The position numbers and the translations under genes were made by a program. The notes below the pieces were generated by a model. That model saw only the letters and a program-made list of their open reading frames with translations, had not been told where the DNA came from and made no database searches. Shown here piece after piece: positions 1 to 5,824 of a stretch of DNA of 5,824 nt. Every line of letters starts with the position of its first letter. The stretch's first letter is position 1. The stretch covers positions 1-5,824 of the forward strand of contig SXXZ01000374.1 of NCBI GenBank assembly GCA_005789375.1, written 5' to 3'. The stretch comes from Verrucomicrobiales bacterium (lineage in GTDB: Bacteria; Verrucomicrobiota; Verrucomicrobiae; Limisphaerales; UBA9464).

Positions 1-14
1 GCTACGGGCGCACG

Positions 15-31
15 ACTCCGTTCAACGGAGT
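15..31. repeat. Short near-perfect inverted repeat in the 3' flank
   Basis: ACTCCGTT and AACGGAGT are perfect inverted copies around a single base (15-31), folding in practice as a 6 to 7 base-pair hairpin with a 3 to 5 base loop. It lies about 150 bases beyond the hldD stop, in a stretch (1-177) where I recognise no gene. It may be a terminator for a gene beyond the window, or part of a dispersed repeat. Nothing here decides which. Confidence 0.25.
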
Positions 32-144
32 GACGAAGGGTTACCCCTCGCCCCCTTCCCTGTCCATCCCATCGAAGCCCAGAAGTCAAAGATCCGATTC
101 CAAGCAAGGCCCTCGTCAACAATGGGCTACTCGATGAATTGCAC

Positions 145-174
145 CTCAGCTCTCGCCCCACCACGAGTGCTGAG
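145..174 (-). terminator. Compound hairpin directly downstream of hldD
   Basis: Three bases after the hldD TGA, CTCAGC (145-150) pairs with GCTGAG (169-174). After one mismatched position, CTCG (152-155) pairs with CGAG (164-167), closing an 8-base loop: ten base pairs in two stacked helices. No T-run follows on the minus strand, so it is not a classic intrinsic terminator, but its place at the gene end suggests transcription termination or 3'-end protection. The stop codon itself lies in a perfect palindrome, TGAGCGCTCA (171-180), which offers a competing fold. Confidence 0.4.
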
Positions 175-177
175 CGC

Positions 178-1206
178 TCAGAGGTGACCGGCTCTCAGGT
201 GGGCCACATAGTCCGCGACGGCCTCCTCCAGGGGAGTCGGGGTATACACGACGCCCGCCTGGGCGGTCTTGGCCATGCTGGCTTGGGTAAAATACTGGTA
301 GCGGTCCCGGAGGTCTGCCGGCATCGGGATGTATTGGATGGAGGCGGGCTGCTCCAGGGCCGCAAAGGTCGCCTCGATAAGATCCCGGAACGAGCGAGCT
401 TGAGCCGTGCCCAAGTTAAAGAGGCCCGACACCTCACGCCGCTCCGCGAAGGACACCATCACCCGCACGACATCCTTCACGTAGATAAAGTCACGCAACT
501 GACCGCCGTGGGCGTAGTCCGGGCGGTGCGATTCGAAGAGTCGGACGGTCCCCTCCTTGAGGATCTGGTGATAGCCGTGCCACACCATGGAGGCCATGCG
601 CCCCTTGTGCCCTTCCCCGGGCCCGAACACGTTGAAAAACTTGAACCCAACGCTTTGCACCGGCCGAGGAACTTGGAGCCGCTGCTGTTCTTCGACCCAA
701 AGATCAAAGTCGTGCTTGGACTTCCCGTACAAATTCAGCGGCTTCAGGCGAGATAGCTCGAGCGTGTCATCAAACCCGTTCTCACCGTCGCCGTAGGTGG
801 CCGCGCTGGAGGCGTACAGCAAACGCGCACCGTGGGCCGCAGCCCAGTTCCAGAGCTTCTGAGAATAGCCCAAATTATTGTCGGCCAGGTAGTTCCAGTC
901 GGTCTCGGTGGTGGAACTGCAGGCCCCAAGATGGAAAATGAGCTCGGGCCGCAAAATACCCGCGGTGAGGGCTTCCAGAAACTGCGTGTGACTCAGAAAT
1001 CGAACCCCACCAAAGGCTTCAGTGGCCGTGCCCATCGCCGGCTTCAGGGGGTGATCGACCGCGAGCAACTCCGACGAAGCGTAAAGTCCCCGCAGCGTCT
1101 TCAGCAATTGGCCGCCAATGAATCCGGCCGCACCGGTGACGACGATACGGACGGGCGGCAACCCGGCCGATCTTGCAGCCACCGAGGCCTCATGAGCTTT
1201 AGACAT
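178..1206 (-). CDS. hldD: ADP-L-glycero-D-manno-heptose 6-epimerase (HldD/RfaD)
   Basis: This 342-residue protein is a short-chain dehydrogenase-type epimerase. It inverts C6 of ADP-D-glycero-D-manno-heptose to give the L,D form used for LPS inner core or other heptose-containing surface glycans, in the cytoplasm. Seen in order: the NAD(P)-binding loop TGAAGFIG (24-31), GACSSTTETD (94-103), YASSAATYG (131-139), the Tyr-x-x-x-Lys pair Y160/K164, EGHKGRMAS (198-206) and RDFIYV (238-243). In the E. coli enzyme the tyrosine and the EGHKG lysine are the catalytic pair; here they are Y160 and K201. The signature blocks are strongly HldD-specific, which separates it from UDP-hexose epimerases. It is longer than the roughly 310-residue E. 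coli protein, with about 19 extra N-terminal residues and a small insert before RDFIYV. The ATG at 1206 lacks a clear Shine-Dalgarno site; a TTG at codon 16 is an alternative start. It lies 149 bases downstream of the iduronate-sulfatase-like gene and could share its transcript or have its own promoter. Confidence 0.96.
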   Translation of the reverse strand: MSKAHEASVAARSAGLPPVRIVVTGAAGFIGGQLLKTLRGLYASSELLAVDHPLKPAMGTATEAFGGVRFLSHTQFLEALTAGILRPELIFHLGACSSTTETDWNYLADNNLGYSQKLWNWAAAHGARLLYASSAATYGDGENGFDDTLELSRLKPLNLYGKSKHDFDLWVEEQQRLQVPRPVQSVGFKFFNVFGPGEGHKGRMASMVWHGYHQILKEGTVRLFESHRPDYAHGGQLRDFIYVKDVVRVMVSFAERREVSGLFNLGTAQARSFRDLIEATFAALEQPASIQYIPMPADLRDRYQYFTQASMAKTAQAGVVYTPTPLEEAVADYVAHLRAGHL

Positions 1207-1317
1207 AATTCAGAATCCAACGACGCTGTTCAGGACCTTCGTTGGGCAAATTGCAACCTGAGTGCCCCCGGAACCACCAATCAAATCCGAAAAATCCTAA
1301 GCCTGCAGACTCTTTAC

Positions 1318-1335
1318 TCGCCCACAGACGGGCGA
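1318..1335 (-). terminator. Small hairpin between the iduronate-sulfatase-like gene and hldD
   Basis: TCGCCC (1318-1323) pairs with GGGCGA (1330-1335) across a 6-base loop, 20 bases after the sulfatase TGA. It is G+C-rich but has no following T-run. It could attenuate or process a transcript running into hldD. I see no convincing promoter in the remaining bases up to the hldD ATG. Confidence 0.2.
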
Positions 1336-1355
1336 TCCCATCTATGGAAATGGGG

Positions 1356-2876
1356 TCACGGGGCTCGGATCCGGCCGGCCAACTCGGCCTTGACTCCGGC
1401 CCAACCTCGGCGCCACTGAGCGGTTAATTCCTCGACCCGTGCTCGCTGGGAGGGCTCACCGGCGACATTGCTGTTCTCCTGCGGATCGGAGCGATGGTCG
1501 TAAAGCTCGATGTCCTCAATCTGGGAAGGAGCCTCGCGATCCACCCAAACGGTGAAGCGATACCGGTCGGTCCGCATCGAATAGCCCATCAATGGACCTG
1601 TGCCCGACCTACGACCTGGTCGCGGATATTGGCTGAAGGCCGCGGACTTCCATGGTCGTTTCGGATCATCGAGCAGCGGCTTGAAACTACTGCCCTCGAG
1701 GTGCTGAGGGAGTGGGAGGCCTGCCAACTCGGACAAAGTCGGATAAATGTCCACGAATTCGACCAAGGCCTCTGTGCGAACGCCGACCCGCTTCATCCCC
1801 GGAACCGACAGCAACAAGGGTGCGCGCGTATCATTCTCGGTGTTGGAGTGTTTGCACCAAGCGTCGTGCTCTCCGAGCTTCCATCCATGATCACCCCACA
1901 CGATCACGATGGTGTTTTTGCGTAAATCCAGCCGGTCCAACTCATCGAGAACCTTGCCCACCTGGGCATCCATGTAACTCACCGCCGCGTAGTACCCATG
2001 CTTGAGTTGGCGGGCCAGCCCCTCAGGAATGGAACCTTCTGGAATCCCATAATAGTTGCGCATTTCACCGCCCGGAAGAATGGCGTACTCGGGAGCGTTT
2101 TTTGGGCGGAATGGATTCGGCGCTAATGAGATCTTCGCCGGTTGGTAGAGATCCCAGTATTTCTTGGGCGACACAAAGGGGAGGTGCGGCTTCGAAAAAC
2201 CGACCGCCAGAAAAAAGGGCTCGGGTTTCCGACTCAGGGTTTGCAGGGTTCCAACGGCCAACTCGGCCACCTTGCCATCTTGGAAAGTCGTGTCGGGAAC
2301 ATCAGCCCCTTCGAACGCCGGGCCCCGGGAGTTCAATCCCGAGGCCTGTTTCTTGATCTTCCGGCCGTTCGCCTGGGTTTTGGGGTCCGGATCGACGACC
2401 TCCAAACCCTGTTGGTGGAGCGCAAGATTCTCAGGCAATGCGTAAGGCTGGGCCTTGGGTGTCTGCCAAGGAACCGACCAGGTGGGAGCGTCGTCGAAGT
2501 TTCCGTGATAAATCTTGCCCATGCCTTGGACAAAATAACCGTGTTGTTTGAAGTGCTGACCCAGCGTTACGACGTCGGGCTGTGCCTTCCGAAAATGGGT
2601 GTTCAAATCCCAGACACGCGTCGAGTCGGGGCGCATCCCCGTCATCAAGCTAGATCGGGATGGCGAACAAACGGCCTGCTGGCAATAAGCTCGACCAAAG
2701 GTGATGCCGGACTTGGCCAACCGATCCAAATTGGGGCTCCGAATGGACTTAAATCCATAAGCGCCGAATTCAGGCCGAAGGTCATCGACGGCAATGAACA
2801 AGATGTTGGGTTTTCCTCCAGCATGAACCGACACAGCCATCAGAAGACATGCGATGAAACGAAGAAATGCGTTCAT
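1356..2876 (-). CDS. Secreted sulfatase, iduronate-2-sulfatase-like
   Basis: This predicted 506-residue exported sulfatase hydrolyses sulfate esters, probably on a polysaccharide, in the periplasm or outside the cell. Residues 1-19 form a signal peptide with a likely cut after VHA. Seen next: the metal-binding aspartates in AVDDLRP (D31, D32), the formylglycine motif CSPSR (C70 is converted to formylglycine), GMGKIYH (118-124, K121), SKPHLPF (228-234), WGDHG (327-331, metal ligands D329 and H330) and WCKHSN (340-345). The RPDSTRVWDLN block (82-92) and the KHSN region match human iduronate-2-sulfatase better than arylsulfatase A, which would place it in SulfAtlas S1_7. Bacterial members may act on substrates other than iduronate, so specificity is open. 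The frame stays open upstream to 3071, but I chose the ATG at 2876 because it opens the signal peptide and lies 10 bases after the previous gene's stop. An ATG at 2927 would overlap that gene. No Shine-Dalgarno site is visible; reinitiation after the upstream stop is likely. Confidence 0.94.
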   Translation of the reverse strand: MNAFLRFIACLLMAVSVHAGGKPNILFIAVDDLRPEFGAYGFKSIRSPNLDRLAKSGITFGRAYCQQAVCSPSRSSLMTGMRPDSTRVWDLNTHFRKAQPDVVTLGQHFKQHGYFVQGMGKIYHGNFDDAPTWSVPWQTPKAQPYALPENLALHQQGLEVVDPDPKTQANGRKIKKQASGLNSRGPAFEGADVPDTTFQDGKVAELAVGTLQTLSRKPEPFFLAVGFSKPHLPFVSPKKYWDLYQPAKISLAPNPFRPKNAPEYAILPGGEMRNYYGIPEGSIPEGLARQLKHGYYAAVSYMDAQVGKVLDELDRLDLRKNTIVIVWGDHGWKLGEHDAWCKHSNTENDTRAPLLLSVPGMKRVGVRTEALVEFVDIYPTLSELAGLPLPQHLEGSSFKPLLDDPKRPWKSAAFSQYPRPGRRSGTGPLMGYSMRTDRYRFTVWVDREAPSQIEDIELYDHRSDPQENSNVAGEPSQRARVEELTAQWRRGWAGVKAELAGRIRAP

Positions 2877-2886
2877 GATAGGAGGT

Positions 2887-4212
2887 TCAGTCGTTGTCGG
2901 TTTTTCGGGCTCGATTGCGGTGGTCATGGCGACCGGTGCCATCGCCCGTGTCTGGGATACCCCCGGCCGGATTGAGTTGTGCCAATACCGCGGCCAACCG
3001 TTGCCGAGCCGCCTTGCTGGCAGTGGAATCCGCAGATGCTTCCGCACGCTTCTCGACAAACGGGGCGCCACTCATGTCGAAAAGTTCTCCCTTTTCATTC
3101 AGCTTCCAACCCGCTTCACGGACATACCACATGGAGGCAAGCTGATTGTAGATCCACGGCCGCTTGGGTCCCGGCTCTCCGCACAATGGCCGAGCGAAGC
3201 TGTGACCATCCAAAATCCGCTTCTCAGGAAGCTTCCCTCCGATCAGTTCTGCGAAGGTGGGCAGCAAATCGGTGGAATCGATGAGATCCGCGGAAACCTT
3301 TCCGGCAGGAACCCGACCGGGCCAGTTTGCGATCATGGGAACGAGCCCGCCGCATTCGAGCATGGAACCTTTAGATCCCGACAAGTTGCGCCCGCCAATG
3401 GTAGACCTCGCGTCCTGTGCCCTGCCGGTGCCGTTGTCCCCCATGAATACAATCAACGTACTGTCGCGCAACTGGAGGGCCTCCAACTCAGCGACTAGTT
3501 TTCCCACCAACTTGTCCATGTAGCGGATGTTGTCTCCGAAGAGATCTTTGCTGTCCGGCAGGCTGTCCGGAGTGGGTTGGATATCGGCGTGCACATGCAC
3601 CATCGAGTAGTACAAAAAGAAGGGCTTGGATCGATTCGTTCGGAGGAAGGCCAGCGCCCGATCGTTCATGAGGTCCGGCATGTACTCGTGGTCATGGAGT
3701 TGCCGATCCTCGCCATTGACCCGATAGACAGTGGTTTTTCCGGGCTTCTTGTTGCGATAGAGACCACTGCCGTTGAATCGAAGGGTGTCGTCGAATCCCA
3801 CCAAATCGGGTTCGCCGGGAAGTTGCCCCCACTTGCCGATGGCCGAGGTGGCATAGCCAGATGCCTTGAAAACGCGCCCCAACTGCAGTTCCTCGAGGGG
3901 CATGCGACGACACGCATCCTGATTGGAGGATCCATTTCGAAAGGCATAGCGACCGCTGAGGATCATCGCCCGCGATGGCCCACACAGTGCCGCGGTGAAG
4001 GATCGGGTGAAGCGCGTGCCTTGTGCTGCTAGGCGATCAATATTCGGAGTCTGGTAATGGTCGGATCCGTAACAACCGACATTCCCGATCCCCAAATCAT
4101 CGGCGAGGATGAAGATGATATTGGGTTTAAGTGACGACTTGGGAGTGGCGCCCTCGGCTCGACTACTGGATCCAGCAAAGAAGAGTACGACGAGAAAAAG
4201 CAGAGATTTCAT
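2887..4212 (-). CDS. Secreted arylsulfatase A-like sulfatase
   Basis: This is a predicted 441-residue type I sulfatase of the alkaline-phosphatase superfamily, exported and acting on an unknown sulfated substrate. Residues 1-19 are a signal peptide with a likely cut after SRA. Then come NIIFILADDLG (31-41, metal ligands D38/D39), the formylglycine motif CGPSR (77-81), GKWG (126-129, K127), HVHAD (206-210), MGDNG (257-261, D259/N260) and SGSKG (278-282, K281), so the active-site set looks complete. A C-terminal subdomain follows with ELFDM (376-380). The last 20 or so residues are polar and charged (GTGRHDHRNRARKTDND). The frame is open upstream to 4335, but the ATG at 4212 was chosen because it directly opens the signal peptide and has an AGGGTGA ribosome-binding candidate 10 bases upstream. 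It is the first gene of a tight pair with the iduronate-sulfatase-like gene. Subfamily and substrate cannot be settled by eye; 'arylsulfatase' is a family label here. Confidence 0.93.
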   Translation of the reverse strand: MKSLLFLVVLFFAGSSSRAEGATPKSSLKPNIIFILADDLGIGNVGCYGSDHYQTPNIDRLAAQGTRFTRSFTAALCGPSRAMILSGRYAFRNGSSNQDACRRMPLEELQLGRVFKASGYATSAIGKWGQLPGEPDLVGFDDTLRFNGSGLYRNKKPGKTTVYRVNGEDRQLHDHEYMPDLMNDRALAFLRTNRSKPFFLYYSMVHVHADIQPTPDSLPDSKDLFGDNIRYMDKLVGKLVAELEALQLRDSTLIVFMGDNGTGRAQDARSTIGGRNLSGSKGSMLECGGLVPMIANWPGRVPAGKVSADLIDSTDLLPTFAELIGGKLPEKRILDGHSFARPLCGEPGPKRPWIYNQLASMWYVREAGWKLNEKGELFDMSGAPFVEKRAEASADSTASKAARQRLAAVLAQLNPAGGIPDTGDGTGRHDHRNRARKTDND

Positions 4213-4222
4213 CCAATTTGAG

Positions 4223-4229
4223 TCACCCT
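4223..4229 (-). promoter_or_regulatory. Possible ribosome-binding site of the arylsulfatase-like gene
   Basis: On the minus strand AGGGTGA lies 10 bases before the ATG at 4212. It partly matches AGGAGGTGA and is the best Shine-Dalgarno candidate in the window. It supports this ATG over the upstream in-frame start at 4335. Confidence 0.4.
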
Positions 4230-4247
4230 GAAACACAACCTTACGGG

Positions 4248-4271
4248 ATATTAATCCATCGCTGACGTCAA
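4248..4271 (-). promoter_or_regulatory. Weak promoter-like pair ahead of the sulfatase genes
   Basis: Read on the minus strand, TTGACG (4271-4266) is followed 12 bases later by TAATAT (4253-4248). Both hexamers resemble sigma-70 boxes, but the spacer is about five bases too short, so only the -10-like element may be real. It lies 36 bases before the sulfatase ATG, a sensible place for a promoter driving the sulfatase pair. The -35-like hexamer overlaps the palindrome TGACGTCA. Confidence 0.2.
4263..4270. promoter_or_regulatory. Perfect 8-base palindrome, possible operator half
   Basis: TGACGTCA is a perfect palindrome about 50 bases upstream of the arylsulfatase-like ATG, overlapping the -35-like hexamer. 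Such a position suits a regulator, but an 8-base palindrome can arise by chance. No regulator gene is nearby to link it to. Confidence 0.15.
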
Positions 4272-4300
4272 CTCCGACCCCGTCCATTTCTGGCTCTGAA

Positions 4301-4312
4301 CACCGGCCGGTG
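4301..4312. promoter_or_regulatory. Perfect 12-base palindrome in the sulfatase upstream region
   Basis: CACCGGCCGGTG is a perfect 12-base inverted repeat without a spacer, about 90 bases upstream of the sulfatase ATG and 40 bases, centre to centre, from TGACGTCA. It could be a dimeric regulator's site. It would fall inside the coding frame only if translation began at 4335, which I consider unlikely. Confidence 0.2.
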
Positions 4313-4367
4313 CACACGATGAATCGAGCACTCATGGATGCAAACCGTCTTGAGCTGAAAGGGCTTC

Positions 4368-4390
4368 TGGACCTGAAACCGGTCGGTCCA
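4368..4390 (-). terminator. Stem-loop just after the tviB stop
   Basis: TGGACC (4368-4373) and GGTCCA (4385-4390) form a 6-base-pair stem around an 11-base loop, starting 2 bases beyond the TAA of the dehydrogenase gene. There is no T-run on the minus-strand 3' side, so it is at best an atypical terminator or an mRNA end-stabilising structure. The TTTT run (4391-4394) lies on the plus-strand side, where no gene needs it. Confidence 0.25.
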
Positions 4391-4392
4391 TT

Positions 4393-5742
4393 TTAAAGAC
4401 GCCAGTAACCGGACGGCCCCCATTGCTCGGCCTGTTCCGGACTAAAAAACCCCTTCACGTCGATCAATACCGGAGGCCGCTCTCCGCCGAGGCGACGCAA
4501 CACTTCCAGCGGATAGTCCTCGATCAGACAGCGGTGCTTCACAGCTAGGATGACCGCGGCATACGGGGCACCGGCCTCGGCGGAATCGGAAAGCTCCACC
4601 CCGTATTCGTGACGCACTTCATCCGGGTCGGCATGCGGATCCACAGGCAGGCAATTCACGCCGTAGCTGCGCAGTTCGGAGACGATATCGATCACCCGGG
4701 TGTTGCGTACGTCGGGGACGTTCTCCTTGAAGGTCCAACCGAGGATTAACACCTTTGCGCCCTTCACCGCCCGCTCCGATTGGATGAGTAGCTTAACGGT
4801 CTTCTCGGCGATGAATTTGCCCATCGAGTCATTCACCCGACGCCCGGCAAGGATCACGTCCGGGTGGTAGCCCAAGCTTTCGGCCTTGAAGGCCAAGTAG
4901 TACGGATCCACCCCGATGCAGTGGCCGCCCACCAACCCGGGGCGGAAGGGCAAGAAGTTCCACTTAGTGCCCGCGGCTTCCAGCACGTCCAAGGTGTTAA
5001 TGCCCTGACGGTCGAAAATGAGCGCCAGCTCATTCATCAGAGCGATGTTCAAATCACGCTGAGTGTTTTCGATCACCTTGGCGGCTTCGGCGGTCTTGAG
5101 GGTGGGTGCGACATGAATTCCCGCAGTGATGACCGAACCGTAGATCCCGGCGATCAACTGAGCTGTGGCTGGCAAGTCGCCGGCGACGACTTTCTTAATC
5201 TTCTCGATGGTGTGTTCGCGGTCGCCCGGATTGATGCGCTCCGGCGAATAGCCGGCGAAAAACTCGCGCCGCCAGGTGAGGCCGCTCTCCCTCTCGATCA
5301 CCGGAATGCAGTCCTCTTCGGTGCACCCCGGATACACCGTAGACTCATAAACCACGGTGGTTCCCGCTTCGATATGGCGACCAATGAGCGTCGAGGCCTT
5401 GATCAAGGGGGTCAGGTCCGGGCGATGGTGCGCATCAATCGGAGTGGGCACCGTCACAACCACCAGGCGCGCGCGACTAATGGCCGAAGGATCGGTGGTG
5501 AACTCAATCGGGTGCCGCCGAAGCTGTTCCTCGGTCAGTTCCAGAGTTCGGTCTTGTCCGGCCTGCAGTTCCCGAACTCGGACCGGGTTGATGTCGAATC
5601 CCAGGACCCGAAATCGGGAGGCGAAGGCCACCGCCAACGGCAGGCCCACATATCCCAGCCCGATCACACAAATCGACTCACGCCGGTCGGCAAAGGCTTC
5701 CAGTGTCGGCAGGCAATGGGTCTGAGGACGCTCTAGATTCAT
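4393..5742 (-). CDS. tviB: UDP-N-acetylhexosamine 6-dehydrogenase, TviB/WbpO type
   Basis: This cytoplasmic enzyme oxidises C6 of UDP-GlcNAc or UDP-GalNAc with two NAD+ to give the UDP-N-acetylhexosaminuronic acid, a precursor for capsule or O-antigen. Numbered from the chosen ATG (449 residues): NAD-binding GLGYVGLP (28-35), D50 after beta-2, VPTPID (98-103), ESTVYPG (133-139), GYSPERINPGD (164-174), K222 and N226 in the AAKVIENTQRD stretch, the catalytic cysteine C275 in GGHCIGVDPYYL, GWTFKENVPDVRNT (335-348) in the C-terminal UDP-binding domain, and the terminal WRL. GYSPERINPGD and the GGHCIGVDPYYLAFKAE block point to the TviB/WbpO group rather than WbpA or UDP-glucose dehydrogenase; GlcNAc versus GalNAc cannot be decided. 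The ATG at 5742 gives the usual short N-terminal leader. A GTG at 5790 is possible and the frame stays open to the window edge. No strong Shine-Dalgarno site is seen. The partner C4-epimerase often found next to it is not in this window. Confidence 0.95.
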   Translation of the reverse strand: MNLERPQTHCLPTLEAFADRRESICVIGLGYVGLPLAVAFASRFRVLGFDINPVRVRELQAGQDRTLELTEEQLRRHPIEFTTDPSAISRARLVVVTVPTPIDAHHRPDLTPLIKASTLIGRHIEAGTTVVYESTVYPGCTEEDCIPVIERESGLTWRREFFAGYSPERINPGDREHTIEKIKKVVAGDLPATAQLIAGIYGSVITAGIHVAPTLKTAEAAKVIENTQRDLNIALMNELALIFDRQGINTLDVLEAAGTKWNFLPFRPGLVGGHCIGVDPYYLAFKAESLGYHPDVILAGRRVNDSMGKFIAEKTVKLLIQSERAVKGAKVLILGWTFKENVPDVRNTRVIDIVSELRSYGVNCLPVDPHADPDEVRHEYGVELSDSAEAGAPYAAVILAVKHRCLIEDYPLEVLRRLGGERPPVLIDVKGFFSPEQAEQWGPSGYWRL

Positions 5743-5824
5743 GACAGTGATGCTCAACCGACAGCTCTCGCCGACAGCACGAGGAGACACGATGCCCCCA
5801 TCGCGGTCGACATCTGAAGGGCCC

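Noticed and set aside
139..756. Plus-strand open frame of 205 codons antisense to hldD
   Set aside because: It lies almost wholly opposite a well-supported gene, shows no recognisable motif, and has the composition expected from the complement of G+C-rich coding sequence.
178..1206. Possibility that this gene is a UDP-hexosamine C4-epimerase partner of TviB
   Set aside because: The GACSSTTETD and EGHKGRMAS blocks are specific to HldD and absent from TviC/WbpP-type epimerases.
2142..2975. Plus-strand open frame of 277 codons antisense to the iduronate-sulfatase-like gene
   Set aside because: The opposite strand encodes all sulfatase active-site motifs; the antisense translation has no family signature.
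2877..3071. 65-residue N-terminal extension of the iduronate-sulfatase-like protein
   Set aside because: It would bury the signal peptide inside the protein and overlap the 3' end of the preceding sulfatase gene. The ATG at 2876 fits far better.
4213..4335. 41-residue N-terminal extension of the arylsulfatase-like protein
   Set aside because: It precedes a clear signal peptide, does not look like a domain, and would place the palindrome and promoter-like boxes inside coding sequence.
4864..5736. Plus-strand open frame of 290 codons antisense to the dehydrogenase gene
   Set aside because: A shadow of a strongly conserved enzyme; no motif or ribosome-binding site supports it.
5743..5790. Alternative GTG start for the dehydrogenase
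   Set aside because: It adds 16 residues with no family likeness, and the ATG at 5742 already gives the usual leader. It is not excluded, because the frame stays open to the window edge.
5754..5813. Short minus-strand frame of 19 codons ending 11 bases before the tviB ATG
   Set aside because: It could be a leader peptide or the end of an upstream gene cut by the edge, but it is too short and has no recognisable feature.

Overview
The window is part of a G+C-rich, tightly packed bacterial chromosome. It carries four complete genes, all on the minus strand and so read from high to low coordinates. The mix suggests a Gram-negative bacterium of the PVC group, most likely Verrucomicrobiota and possibly Planctomycetota. 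The reasons are two secreted type I sulfatases side by side, weak or absent Shine-Dalgarno sites before every gene, and an LPS-type heptose epimerase. The phylum is inferred from gene content only; no rRNA or marker gene is present.

Layout in transcription order: (1) a TviB/WbpO-type UDP-N-acetylhexosamine 6-dehydrogenase (5742-4393), whose start lies 82 bases from the window edge; (2) a 180-base gap holding a stem-loop, two short perfect palindromes and a poor promoter-like pair; (3) an exported arylsulfatase A-like sulfatase (4212-2887); (4) after only 10 bases, an exported iduronate-2-sulfatase-like sulfatase (2876-1356); (5) a 149-base gap with a small hairpin; (6) hldD, ADP-L-glycero-D-manno-heptose 6-epimerase (1206-178); (7) a compound hairpin directly after the hldD stop, then about 140 bases with no recognisable gene.

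The outer genes make activated sugars: UDP-HexNAc uronic acid for capsule or O-antigen, and ADP-L,D-heptose for inner core or another surface glycan. The two middle genes encode exported enzymes predicted to remove sulfate esters from glycans. The sulfatases look like one translationally linked pair from different subfamilies, both with an intact C-x-P-S-R formylglycine motif and predicted signal peptides. No sulfatase-maturing enzyme, glycoside hydrolase, lyase, SusC/D pair or transporter is present, so the window alone does not define a polysaccharide utilisation locus.

I found no clear new biological system. The most notable points are the sulfatase pair lying between surface-glycan precursor genes, the small control region ahead of it, and the structured 3' end of hldD. 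No tRNA, rRNA, CRISPR, insertion sequence or integrase was seen.
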